Positions 1 to 5,801 of a stretch of DNA of 6,164 nucleotides are shown piece after piece. The DNA comes from Pleurocapsa sp. MO_226.B13 (GTDB lineage Bacteria > Cyanobacteriota > Cyanobacteriia > Cyanobacteriales > Xenococcaceae): positions 1 to 6,164 of the forward strand of contig JASJEI010000337.1 in assembly GCA_030064795.1 (NCBI GenBank). The letters are read 5' to 3'. Position 1 is the first letter of the stretch, and every line of letters begins with the position of its first letter. The position numbers and the translations under genes were made by a program. The notes below the pieces were generated by a model that made no database searches, was not told the DNA's origin, and saw only the letters and a list, made by a program, of their open reading frames with translations.

Positions 1-71
1 GGTTTCTCTGAAATCTTTGCAAATTAAGGACTCTAGAGATCGAACATAAGTACTGTTTTAACAGAATTACG

Positions 72-491
72 TTGTTTCAGCCATGCTTAAGAATGCTAAC
101 CCTCCAAGTCGTGTTAAGTTACCTTTGGAAGGGTTCAATTAATGGTATTAAGTTACAGATTTGGGCGACCTGGTTATTTTATGCCGTTTTAGTCGATTTG
201 GGAGATTCTGTTGCTGATGAACTGTCACTTCCTTTCGACCGCATCTCCGAAGATATGATTTATCGTGGCCTTTATTATTTTCATGGTGCTTCATCCCGGG
301 GAGAGGCTCACGACCCAGTTAAATATTTTGCTAATCCTGATCTTCAGAAATGTTTAGGGATTGTCAAAAGACAGCGAAAACCCAACCAAAGGCTCATAGT
401 TGCTCCCTTTCCCGAGAAACAGCAAGGCTCAAACCAATTTTTTCCCCAATCTTCTTCTAAATCACCCTTGACACCTTGCTTTCAAGCTTAA
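72..491 (+). pseudogene. IS4-type transposase, C-terminal remnant
   Basis: This is the tail of a cyanobacterial IS4-type DDE transposase. From about position 114 the reading frame gives LSYLWKGSINGIKLQIWATW and then a basic GIVKRQRKP stretch and a proline/serine-rich end, which I recognise from memory as the region after the catalytic Glu in these proteins. The DDE residues and the Y-R-E-K block that should lie just upstream are absent. The frame is open back to a stop at 9-11, but residues before LSYLW do not resemble the family, so the 5' part looks lost or replaced. The only start is a TTG at 72 without a convincing ribosome site. The natural C-terminus and stop appear preserved. It cannot encode an active transposase and I read it as a relic. 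Whether the missing part lies beyond the window edge after a rearrangement cannot be seen. Confidence 0.7.
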
Positions 492-494
492 CTT

Positions 495-532
495 GTTACC
501 AATGTCTGTCAATAGATAAAAAGACAGGTAAC
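495..532. repeat. Hairpin just downstream of the IS4 remnant
   Basis: GTTACC (495-500) pairs with GGTAAC (527-532), and TGTCT (503-507) pairs with AGACA (522-526). This gives 11 paired bases with a two-base bulge and a 14-nt loop, starting four bases after the transposase stop. No T-run follows on the plus strand, so it is not a standard intrinsic terminator. It may be a subterminal structure of the old insertion sequence. I could not identify the IS terminal repeat. Confidence 0.5.
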
Positions 533-563
533 GAGAGCCATGAATCAATCAGATCGTACTGAT

Positions 564-591
564 TTAACCGATCTCAAGTCTCTACTAAAAT
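564..591 (+). promoter_or_regulatory. Candidate sigma70-type promoter for the aldo/keto reductase
   Basis: TTAACC (564-569) and TAAAAT (586-591) are separated by 16 bases and match the -35 and -10 consensus at four and five of six positions. They lie about 45 bases before the reductase start. A HIP1 octamer (602-609) sits between the promoter and the gene. The region is AT-rich, so a chance match is possible. Confidence 0.3.
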
Positions 592-601
592 ATATTCTAA
601 G

Positions 602-609
602 GCGATCGC
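602..609. repeat. HIP1 octamer GCGATCGC (first of five)
   Basis: The palindrome GCGATCGC occurs here and at 913-920, 1830-1837, 3983-3990 and 5360-5367. Five copies in 6.2 kb far exceed chance for an AT-rich sequence and are a hallmark of many cyanobacterial genomes. One copy lies inside the transposase pseudogene, so that IS has probably evolved in cyanobacteria too. Confidence 0.85.
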
Positions 610-635
610 AATTATCTTAATTCTGCATTCTGCTC

Positions 636-1469
636 ATGAAAACATTAACATTACCATCGGGAAAAGCAATACCGATTCTCGGACAAGGAACTTGGCGTAT
701 GGGAGAGAGGGCCAGTCAAAAACAGGCGGAGATTGAGGCATTAAAACTGGGTATCGATCTGGGGATGACCTTAATCGATACGGCGGAAATGTATGGCGAA
801 GGTGGTGCAGAAAAGATAGTTGCCGAGGCTATTGATGGTTGTCGCGAAGAAATATTTTTAGTCAGTAAGTTTTATCCCTATAATGCTAGTTACGATCGGG
901 TAATTGCTGCTTGCGATCGCTCTTTATCGAGACTAAAAACCGATTATTTAGATTTATATTTACTTCACTGGCGCGGATCGATTCTCCTATCGGAAACTTT
1001 AAAAGGATTGCAGCATCTCAAACAAGCAGGAAAAATATTAGAGTACGGGGTAAGTAACTTCGATACTGACTATATGAAAGAAGCAGAGTCTTTACCTGGA
1101 GGTAAGGAGATCGCAACCAATCAAGTACTATACAACTTAAAACGTCGCGGTATTGAATGGGATTTGTTGCCCTGGTGTAAAGAGCGCGGTATACCGATTA
1201 TGGCTTATTCTCCCGTCGAACAAAGAGCTTTTGTCAACGATTCTGGGTTAAAAGCAATCGCCACCAAGCACAATGCCACTACAACTCAAATCGCCCTCAG
1301 TTGGTTGTTGCATCAAGATAAAGTTATTTCTATTCCCAAAGCGACTAATCCCCAACACGTCAGAGAAAATCGCGCAGCTTTAGAGATCGAACTGACTCCA
1401 GAAGATCTTCAGCAAATAGATCGCACCTTCAAACCCCCAAGCCGTAAGCTGAATTTGGCAATAAGATGA
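636..1469 (+). CDS. Aldo/keto reductase
   Basis: This is a cytosolic NAD(P)H-dependent oxidoreductase of the aldo/keto reductase superfamily, which reduces aldehydes and ketones to alcohols in a TIM-barrel fold. The 277 residues cover the whole domain. The catalytic tetrad is complete: Asp48 and Tyr53 in LIDTAEMYGEG, Lys78 in LVSKFY and His111 in YLLHW. The GVSNF motif lies near residue 138. The cofactor-binding end is visible as ISIPKATNPQHVREN near residues 232-246. Overall it resembles the E. coli YeaE type of short reductase more than the 310-340 residue AKRs. The ATG at 636 gives the normal N-terminus (beta-hairpin then ILGQGTW). No clear Shine-Dalgarno precedes it, which is common in cyanobacteria. 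It ends immediately beside the convergent ChaC-type gene, with no visible terminator between them. The natural substrate cannot be told from sequence. Confidence 0.95.
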   Translation: MKTLTLPSGKAIPILGQGTWRMGERASQKQAEIEALKLGIDLGMTLIDTAEMYGEGGAEKIVAEAIDGCREEIFLVSKFYPYNASYDRVIAACDRSLSRLKTDYLDLYLLHWRGSILLSETLKGLQHLKQAGKILEYGVSNFDTDYMKEAESLPGGKEIATNQVLYNLKRRGIEWDLLPWCKERGIPIMAYSPVEQRAFVNDSGLKAIATKHNATTTQIALSWLLHQDKVISIPKATNPQHVRENRAALEIELTPEDLQQIDRTFKPPSRKLNLAIR

Positions 1470-2138
1470 TTAGAAAAATCGGGTTTTTTGTTGGCGTTTG
1501 ACCAGGCGATCGAGTTCGATTAGTTCTGAATCCTCAATACCTGCTGCTAATAAACCCTGCACTGTCTGACTCAAATATTCGGCAGACGAACCGATAAAAC
1601 CTTTGGCAGTAGCTAAAGAGCGAACCAATTGTTCGGTAGGTAAATTACTGACGTAAGCTGGATGATGGGGATTAACCGTAAAAGTCAGAACCGATATTTC
1701 TTGCCGACCATCATTAGCCGTTACCCAAGTAGGGATATAAGAACCTACTACCATTTCTCGACGCCACAAAAGCAACAATTCTGCTTGCAAATTTTCGTCA
1801 ATCGGCAAACGATAAGCAATTCCCTGACAGCGATCGCCTTGTTCTAAACCCAAAACCAAACCTGGATTGTCGATTGTCCCCCTCCCCACTGGTGCTAACA
1901 AACAAAAACGCCTTTGCCAAGAATCAAGGGTAACTACACGACGTTCTAAATAATCGAACAAAGGATTCCAAATCAGCGATCCGTAGGCAAAAATCCATAG
2001 TTCGTCGGTAGAATTTTGTTCTAATGTAGTTTCGATTGATGCGAGTAATTCCTCATCGCTCAAAATCTTGAGATTTAATTCTGGATTTGACAGTAATTGC
2101 TGTAGTAGTTTTGATTCTAAAGCCTGGCGATTTAACAC
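1470..2138 (-). CDS. ChaC-type gamma-glutamylcyclotransferase
   Basis: This family cleaves glutathione, or gamma-glutamyl peptides, to 5-oxoproline and the remaining dipeptide in the cytosol. From the GTG start the protein has 222 residues. The glycine-rich substrate loop FAYGSLIWNP has its YGSL at residues 52-55, and the general-base Glu is Glu128 in LWRREM, followed by GSYIPTW; both are ChaC hallmarks. An N-terminal helical extension of about 45 residues precedes the core. I chose GTG at 2138 because AGGG (2144-2147) lies five bases upstream. The reading frame also reaches a TTG at 2159, which follows a stop codon directly and has no ribosome site, so a start there would add seven residues. 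The gene lies 92 bases downstream of the Uma2-type gene on the same strand and could share its transcript. Its 3' end abuts the aldo/keto reductase. Confidence 0.9.
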   Translation of the reverse strand: MLNRQALESKLLQQLLSNPELNLKILSDEELLASIETTLEQNSTDELWIFAYGSLIWNPLFDYLERRVVTLDSWQRRFCLLAPVGRGTIDNPGLVLGLEQGDRCQGIAYRLPIDENLQAELLLLWRREMVVGSYIPTWVTANDGRQEISVLTFTVNPHHPAYVSNLPTEQLVRSLATAKGFIGSSAEYLSQTVQGLLAAGIEDSELIELDRLVKRQQKTRFF

Positions 2139-2143
2139 AATAT

Positions 2144-2147
2144 CCCT
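2144..2147 (-). promoter_or_regulatory. Shine-Dalgarno site that decides the ChaC-type start
   Basis: AGGG on the minus strand lies five bases before the GTG at 2138. The alternative TTG start at 2159 has nothing comparable upstream. Confidence 0.5.
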
Positions 2148-2230
2148 AAACAAAGTCAATTATGTTCATTTAGTTTAGCAATTCTGGGATCGATTAATTG
2201 CAACTATAGTTACTTATTTATTGCCTAACC

Positions 2231-2872
2231 TCAGTTGCGATCGAAAATTTGTTGCTTCACCCATCCCCGAAAATCGCGAGTTATAGCATTTTCTCCCTTA
2301 GTTTTAGTTTGTTGAAGAAAACGAGGGATTTCTTTAACTGGTATTGGATTAAAAGTAGGGCTAAATTCAACTTCGGTGTATTGTTGGTCTGCAAGGGTGT
2401 AAATTCGCAGTAAGCTACCGTTAAATCGCCACAGTTCGGGGATTCCCATTGAGGCGTAAAGAGTTAATTTATCGATCGCCGAACGAGAATATTCAACTTC
2501 AAGCACTAAATCTGGAGGCGGATCGATCGCCAAATCGATGTTTTCTCGATCTCGAACTGAAGACTCATTTTGAATATAATAGCTGCTATCTGGTTCTCCT
2601 CCCCGTTCTAAATCATCTCTGGTTAGAGTTAACGAACCAGTTCGCTTAATTTCTAACCCCAACTCTTCACACATTACAACAACAAAACCTTCGATTACAC
2701 GATTTGAGTTTTCATGGGGCATTAATGGAGTCATGATTTCTACAGTTCCCGATTCATAGGCAATTCGATTCGGACGTTGAGAACCCATTTCCATTAGCAT
2801 TACCTTAAAAGTTTGCCAGCTAATATTGGTCAGTAAAGTTCTAGTCTCCGCTAACCCCTTGGTTACAACCAT
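2231..2872 (-). CDS. Uma2 family (DUF820) PD-(D/E)XK nuclease-like protein
   Basis: This belongs to the Uma2/DUF820 family, which is greatly expanded in cyanobacteria and has the restriction-endonuclease-like PD-(D/E)XK fold. The biological role of most members is unknown. In the 213-residue protein the family landmarks are an ALIVE-like N-terminus around residues 35-55 (YESGTVEIMTPLMPHE), EPDSSYYI with Asp95, then PPPDLVLEVEYS with Asp121, Glu125 and Glu127, Lys135, and YASMGIPELWRF. The acidic/lysine set expected for metal binding appears complete. I set the start at ATG 2872 because AGGAG lies seven bases upstream and a promoter is correctly placed. An ATG at 2923 in the same frame would lie inside that promoter and adds residues unlike the family. 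The gene is upstream of the ChaC-type gene on the same strand. Confidence 0.88.
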   Translation of the reverse strand: MVVTKGLAETRTLLTNISWQTFKVMLMEMGSQRPNRIAYESGTVEIMTPLMPHENSNRVIEGFVVVMCEELGLEIKRTGSLTLTRDDLERGGEPDSSYYIQNESSVRDRENIDLAIDPPPDLVLEVEYSRSAIDKLTLYASMGIPELWRFNGSLLRIYTLADQQYTEVEFSPTFNPIPVKEIPRFLQQTKTKGENAITRDFRGWVKQQIFDRN

Positions 2873-2879
2873 AGAAATA

Positions 2880-2923
2880 CTCCTGTTGTCCTTTAATCTA
2901 GTATTACATCGTAAAAGTGACAA
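2880..2923 (-). promoter_or_regulatory. Promoter and ribosome site of the Uma2-type gene
   Basis: On the minus strand TTGTCA (2918-2923) and TAGATT (2895-2900) are exactly 17 bases apart, matching the sigma70 -35 and -10 consensus at five and four of six positions. Transcription would start near 2888, leaving a leader of about 16 bases. That leader contains AGGAG (2880-2884), seven bases before the ATG at 2872. The agreement of promoter, leader and ribosome site supports the shorter start. Confidence 0.55.
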
Positions 2924-2977
2924 GTAGCGGATAATTTCTTAGAAACTGTTTGTAAAGTAAATCTTAAAAACATGCAA

Positions 2978-2993
2978 AGTAGGGAAGTAGGGA
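2978..2993. repeat. Two tandem copies of AGTAGGGA
   Basis: AGTAGGGA is repeated directly at 2978-2985 and 2986-2993 and runs straight into the outer arm of the large hairpin. It is a purine-rich short repeat of the kind scattered in cyanobacterial spacers. Confidence 0.6.
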
Positions 2994-3066
2994 GTAGAGA
3001 CGCGATATATGAGGGGCTGTTTCTTGAGGAAACCTCAAGAATTTATAAGCCCCGTCGCGTCTCTAC
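2994..3066. repeat. 73-nt nested palindrome with GTAGAGACGCG ends
   Basis: Three perfect stems are nested. The outer GTAGAGACGCGA (2994-3005) pairs with TCGCGTCTCTAC (3055-3066), 12 bp. The middle GGGGCT (3013-3018) pairs with AGCCCC (3048-3053), 6 bp. The inner TTCTTGAGG (3021-3029) pairs with CCTCAAGAA (3033-3041), 9 bp, closing on an AAA loop. The outer arm matches, from memory, a dispersed palindrome of cyanobacterial genomes (GTAGAGACGCG next to its complement). Here a second hairpin sits where that element normally has a short loop. No T-run follows, so a simple terminator is unlikely. It may be a REP- or MITE-like mobile element. Confidence 0.8.
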
Positions 3067-3083
3067 AAGGGGCGTAGGGGAAT

Positions 3084-3107
3084 AAACCTCTCAAAGGTAG
3101 GTTTTTT
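3084..3107 (+). terminator. Weak hairpin plus T-run, possible terminator
   Basis: AAACCT (3084-3089) can pair with AGGTTT (3099-3104), and the T-run continues to 3107. The shape resembles an intrinsic terminator on the plus strand, but the stem is short and AT-rich and no plus-strand gene ends here. It may be incidental. Confidence 0.2.
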
Positions 3108-3155
3108 AGATTTAATGGTTTAGATAGGCAGGACAAAGGCGTAATTCCGCATGTA

Positions 3156-3200
3156 GCAGGGGAAGCAGGGGAAGCAGGGGAAGCAGGGGGAGCAGAGGGA
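3156..3200. repeat. Five 9-bp tandem repeats, GCAGGGGAA
   Basis: Three exact copies of GCAGGGGAA (3156-3164, 3165-3173, 3174-3182) are followed by two degenerate ones, GCAGGGGGA (3183-3191) and GCAGAGGGA (3192-3200). The array is purine-only apart from one C per unit. It fits the short tandemly repeated repetitive sequences known from filamentous and other cyanobacteria, although those are usually heptamers. Copy number probably varies by replication slippage. Confidence 0.85.
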
Positions 3201-3260
3201 GAAAACCTTGTTTTTTCGTTCCAATTAGAGTGGGAATTTACGACTTTATTAAAAACATAC

Positions 3261-3305
3261 ACTTGAGAGGGGGAATAAACCCCTCATATCCCCAAGCGGT
3301 CAAGT
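3261..3305. repeat. 45-bp cruciform with a diverged partner at 3077
   Basis: ACTTGA (3261-3266) is complementary to TCAAGT (3300-3305), and inside it GAGGGG (3267-3272) pairs with CCCCTC (3280-3285) around a GAATAAA loop. The core GGGGAATAAACCCCTC (3270-3285) recurs at 3077-3092 with one mismatch. The cruciform lies downstream of the DUF4112 gene on its minus-strand transcript, so it might affect transcript ends, but it lacks a T-run in that direction. Confidence 0.55.
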
Positions 3306-3357
3306 CCCAATAGATATGTAGTTTAATTTTTGTTTACAAACACTCTCTTATAGCTTT

Positions 3358-3837
3358 TCACTGGGAAACTAAATTCCAGAAAAATCTAACTGAAAAGAAG
3401 GCAATTGTAGCAAATCCTAGAACAATAACTACTAATAATAAAATTAGTCCGATGATAAATAGCTTGTCGCTTTTGCCTGTTTCGGCAATTTCTAAATGTC
3501 TTTCTAATAACGCAATATTTTTGATATTTGATTTCCAGCCAACGTCGAATAAGTCTCCTAACACTGGAATAGTCCCTGCAAAAGAATCTAACAAAATATT
3601 GGCAACCATTTTCCCTAAAACTTCACGGGGAACACCCATTCTGGCAGCTTCTACCACAATATAAGCAGATATCCCACCAGTAATAGTATCTCCACCCCCA
3701 GGAAGCAAACCCAAGATCGGATCTAGTCCGAAGCGAATCTTAGTACCAGGGATAGGAATGGCATTGTCTAAGATCCGACTGATGCGACGCAGTTTGTTTA
3801 CCTTGGCAATATGCTTTGCAGGAGTAGATGTCTTCAT
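3358..3837 (-). CDS. DUF4112 domain membrane protein
   Basis: This 159-residue protein carries the DUF4112 domain, a conserved bacterial family of unknown function. The diagnostic parts are a basic N-terminal helix (residues 8-22), LDNAIPIPGTKIRFGLD, the glycine-rich GLDPILGLLPGGGDTI (37-52), a hydrophobic helix (54-66), and the second loop IPVLGDLFDVGWKSN (90-104), which repeats the PGxGD-type pattern. A strong transmembrane segment follows at about 126-148, in KLFIIGLILLLVVIVLGFAT, and anchors the protein with a short basic end. The ATG at 3837 is the natural start for the family, though no strong ribosome site precedes it. The gene diverges from the exported-protein gene at 3947, and the 109-base gap must hold both promoters. 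No role can be assigned. Confidence 0.88.
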   Translation of the reverse strand: MKTSTPAKHIAKVNKLRRISRILDNAIPIPGTKIRFGLDPILGLLPGGGDTITGGISAYIVVEAARMGVPREVLGKMVANILLDSFAGTIPVLGDLFDVGWKSNIKNIALLERHLEIAETGKSDKLFIIGLILLLVVIVLGFATIAFFSVRFFWNLVSQ

Positions 3838-3933
3838 AACTAAGATATGACTTAAGAAAAGAGGAGGATATGACCTTAGTTTAGTTAGTCTATCAGCAAT
3901 ATTAATATGTAAATAGAAATATTTTTGGGAGAT

Positions 3934-3938
3934 GGAGG
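3934..3938 (+). promoter_or_regulatory. Ribosome site deciding the start of the exported protein
   Basis: GGAGG lies eight bases upstream of the ATG at 3947. The earlier in-frame ATG at 3932 overlaps this site and has none of its own, so 3947 is preferred. Confidence 0.6.
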
Positions 3939-3946
3939 CAATAGTG

Positions 3947-4267
3947 ATGTCCAGAATACTATTAAGTAGTTGCTTATCTATAGCGATCGCCAGTTTATCT
4001 GTCAGTACCGTTAAAGCAGAAGATTTTCCGATTATCGCTCGCCTTCAAGTTCGAGAAGGAACAGTTTTGGTTAGTCGAGGTTTTCAGGGAAAACTGAAAT
4101 ATTCTCTAATCGATCGCCAGGGAAATCAAATTGAAACCAATATTCCCGAAGCACTTTTAGCAAAGAAATATCCCGCTCTTTATGATCGCCTCAATCCTGC
4201 TGTAGCCGATACAGAGAATGAACCTTGGGCGGGTATATTGCTCGATTTTGACATCCTCTCTCGTTGA
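3947..4267 (+). CDS. Small exported protein of unknown function, 3' end altered by an IS
   Basis: I do not recognise this family. The 106-residue product starts MSRILLSSCLSIAIASLSV, a typical signal peptide with a basic N-terminus, a hydrophobic core and a likely cleavage after VKA (residue 24), so it should be periplasmic or extracellular. The mature part contains EGTVLVSRGFQGKLKYSLID and a Tyr/Pro-rich segment, then PWAGILLDF. The last six residues, FDILSR, and the stop codon come from the TTGACATCC hairpin that I assign to an IS200/IS605-type right end. The native C-terminus has therefore probably been cut off and replaced. How much was lost cannot be seen here; similar short cyanobacterial secreted proteins may end soon after this point. 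It is divergent from the DUF4112 gene. The start follows the GGAGG site at 3934. Confidence 0.65.
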   Translation: MSRILLSSCLSIAIASLSVSTVKAEDFPIIARLQVREGTVLVSRGFQGKLKYSLIDRQGNQIETNIPEALLAKKYPALYDRLNPAVADTENEPWAGILLDFDILSR

Positions 4268-4287
4268 AAACGAGAGATTCCTAACCT
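4248..4287 (-). mobile_element. Right-end hairpin of an IS200/IS605-type element, interrupted
   Basis: Read on the minus strand, this piece ends in a perfect 9-bp hairpin followed by GGATGTCAA. The stem arms are at 4257-4265 and 4269-4277, with loop GAA. A subterminal imperfect-free palindrome followed by a short spacer and a terminal TCAA-like tetranucleotide is the layout of IS200/IS605 right ends, where the single-strand transposase TnpA recognises the hairpin. The element continues after the inserted IS at 5802. The assignment rests on layout and on my memory of similar cyanobacterial ends; no tnpA is in the window. Confidence 0.5.
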
Positions 4288-4333
4288 CTCTAGGTTCCGC
4301 TAAATGAGAGCAAGAAGAGAGTAATTAGCAATT

Positions 4334-4358
4334 ACTAGATTCGGGGGAAAATTCTAGT
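4334..4358. repeat. Hairpin in the IS leader
   Basis: ACTAGA (4334-4339) pairs with TCTAGT (4353-4358) across a 13-nt loop, between the left inverted repeat and the transposase start. Such leader hairpins in insertion sequences can limit translation from read-through transcripts. The stem is only 6 bp and AT-rich. Confidence 0.3.
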
Positions 4359-4400
4359 TAATAATGGCAAATGGTCCAGCAAATTGCCAGAGAGAAGTAT

Positions 4401-5722
4401 ATGCCAATTGCCATTGAACAAACACTACAAGCTTTACAAATTATGGTGCAAAGTGTACCAGTGGGAACAAATCTGGGGCTGATTCATCTGATGTGGAGTA
4501 TCCTGAATGGTTCATTTTTAGTTAGTCGAGGAGGGATTTTTCCAGCCCTGCAAGAGTCGGGATTCTCCCCAGAGGAAATCAGGCGCAGTTGGCAAGCAAT
4601 GCGTTATGGTGCTTGGAGCATCGATAATTTGATGCAGTCATGGCGTGATTATGTACAACAACAAGGAAAATGGCAAGTCCACAAGTATGAAGGGTACAGA
4701 CCGCTAGCAGTGGATTTAACAGCCTTTTGGCGGTTGCGACTTCTTCGGATGGATGGGCAAGTATTTCAATGGTCTAGCTAATCGGATGGTTAAAGGAATT
4801 GGTTTTGCCTTGGTAGTTGAAGTCGGGCAGTTGGCAGGTCAACGCCTACCATTACTGCGAAAAATTCTGCGAGCTGAGACCAGTGACCTCAGCCAAAAAC
4901 AACTCAAACAGAAGGCTTTGACCTGGGTGGGGAAGCATCTCGATGACAAGGAAGTCCTAGTCTTTGATGCAGGAGCACATATCAGTGAGCTCAAGTCGGC
5001 TTCGGTCAAACGCTATGTCTTGCGTCTAGCTTCCAACTGCACTGCTCGTCGTAATTGCCTGCCAGAATATTCAGGTCGAGGACGGCGACCCCAGTATGGT
5101 CAGCTCCTGCGACCTCTGCCTCGCCAAAGAAAAGAGAAAACCCTGGCAGCAACCGAGCCAGATTGCGAGACATCCTTTGAACTAGAGGGTCGCACGATTC
5201 GCGTCCAAAGCTGGCATAATTTGGTTCTCTCTGATGTCAAAGTTGACCCGTCAGTCGAAACTTTCTCCATCTGGGTCTTTTTTGACCCGCTCTACACCGA
5301 CCCCCTGGTCTTGGGTACTAATCTTTCCTTACAGCCCTTGAGTATCTTTTGTCTCTATCGCGATCGCTGGCCAGTCGAGCAGGTGCCGTTGGTCGCCAAA
5401 CAGATGTTGGGATTACACCGCCAGGCAAGTTTTTGCTCCTGAAAGTTGTCAACGCCTACCAGAGCTGGCGATGTTGGTCGGCAATATTTTGAGTTATCTG
5501 GCACTGGTGCTTCCTCCTATGCCAACGGGCTTCTGGGACCGCTGCCCCAAAAGGACTACTGGACGTTTGCGTCGGCGCTTAGCACGGACTCATTTTCCCA
5601 AAGTTGCCCTAAATCATAGGCAAATCCGTAAAAAGAATTCCGTGACCGCTCATTTGCCCAAAGGCATCGCTGCTCATCGACGGCAAAAACAACCCGAACT
5701 GGTTTCTCCAACAGCTGCTTGA
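4401..5722 (+). pseudogene. DDE transposase with two +1 frameshifts
   Basis: Reading through both shifts gives about 439 residues of a DDE transposase. The catalytic residues survive: Asp codon 4713 (AVDLTAFW), Asp codon 4966 (LVFDAGAHISEL) and Glu codon 5377. The last sits in YRDRWPVEQVPLVAK, which fits the Y-(2)-R-(3)-E-(6)-K signature of the IS4 superfamily exactly. The first shift lies at about 4740-4749, in CTTCTTCGGATGG, where four bases replace one codon before GWMGKYFN. The second is an extra G at about 5425: dropping it joins LHRQ to QVFAPES and continues to the stop at 5722. ATG 4401 is my preferred start (MPIAIEQTLQALQ); an in-frame ATG at 4371 adds ten unconserved residues. The protein ends in a basic, Lys/Arg-rich tail. 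Two single-base shifts make it inactive unless frameshifted during translation, which I consider unlikely. Confidence 0.8.
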
Positions 5723-5749
5723 TTCAATAAATAACAGAAGTTTTTGCTT

Positions 5750-5777
5750 CAGACCACAGTCTGGACTTGTTTTCTCA
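5750..5777 (+). terminator. Possible weak terminator after the transposase
   Basis: CAGAC (5750-5754) pairs with GTCTG (5759-5763) around CACA, followed a few bases later by TTGTTTTCTC. It lies between the transposase stop and the right inverted repeat. The stem is short and the T-run is displaced, so this is tentative. Confidence 0.25.
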
Positions 5778-5801
5778 TTCCAGATTTAGCGGAAAGTAGA
5801 G

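Larger units (their letters stand above)
2924..3357. other. Repeat-rich intergenic region without a convincing gene
   Basis: This spacer separates the 3' end of the DUF4112 gene from the 5' end of the Uma2-type gene. It contains the AGTAGGGA pair, the 73-nt nested palindrome, a weak hairpin with a T-run (3084-3107), a 9-bp tandem repeat (3156-3200) and a 45-bp cruciform (3261-3305). A minus-strand open frame at 3035-3262 exists only because the 9-bp repeat translates as repeated Ser-Pro-Ala. It has no ribosome site or family resemblance, and I do not call it. Confidence 0.7.
4288..5801 (+). mobile_element. IS4-superfamily-like insertion sequence, 1.5 kb, with inverted repeats
   Basis: The left end CTCTAGGTTCCGCTAAAT (4288-4305) matches the reverse complement of the right end (5784-5801), CTCTACTTTCCGCTAAAT, at 16 of 18 positions. 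The core TTCCGCTAAAT is identical in both. Directly outside lie AACCT at 4283-4287 and AACCT at 5802-5806, a plausible 5-bp target duplication. Some ambiguity remains because the next base (C) also matches and because the arms also read alike one base further out. The element holds one broken transposase gene and interrupts what looks like an IS200/IS605-type right end. The ISfinder family cannot be fixed from here: YTAR-type 4-bp duplications as in IS701 would place the left boundary after CTAG (4290-4293), but the right flank there is GTAG, so I prefer AACCT. Confidence 0.7.

Noticed and set aside
540..620. 26-codon frame MNQSDRTDLTDLKSLLK before the reductase
   Set aside because: It overlaps the likely reductase promoter and ends in a HIP1 site; its upstream AGGT is weak. 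Too little support to call a gene.
1472..1491. AAAAATCGGGTTTTTT as a bidirectional terminator between convergent genes
   Set aside because: The arms are A/T only with no GC stem, and the site lies inside the ChaC-type coding sequence.
1662..1847. 61-codon plus-strand frame
   Set aside because: It lies wholly antisense within the ChaC-type gene and resembles nothing.
2202..2211. AACTATAGTT perfect palindrome as an operator for the ChaC-type gene
   Set aside because: It is a single 10-bp AT-rich palindrome, easily due to chance, with no clear promoter around it.
2449..2649. 66-codon plus-strand frame
   Set aside because: It is antisense to the Uma2-type gene, which has strong family motifs.
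3156..3200. Tandem repeats as a CRISPR array
   Set aside because: The units are 9 bp and contiguous with no spacers.
3035..3262. 75-codon minus-strand open frame
   Set aside because: It spans a hairpin arm and the 9-bp repeat, which alone yields the Ser-Pro-Ala run; there is no ribosome site or family resemblance.
3452..3664. 70-codon plus-strand frame
   Set aside because: It is the antisense shadow of the DUF4112 gene.
3861..3884. GAGGAGG followed by ATG ACC TTA GTT TAG, a mini-frame with a strong Shine-Dalgarno
   Set aside because: It has only four codons and lies in the divergent spacer. It could be a leader peptide but nothing downstream supports attenuation.
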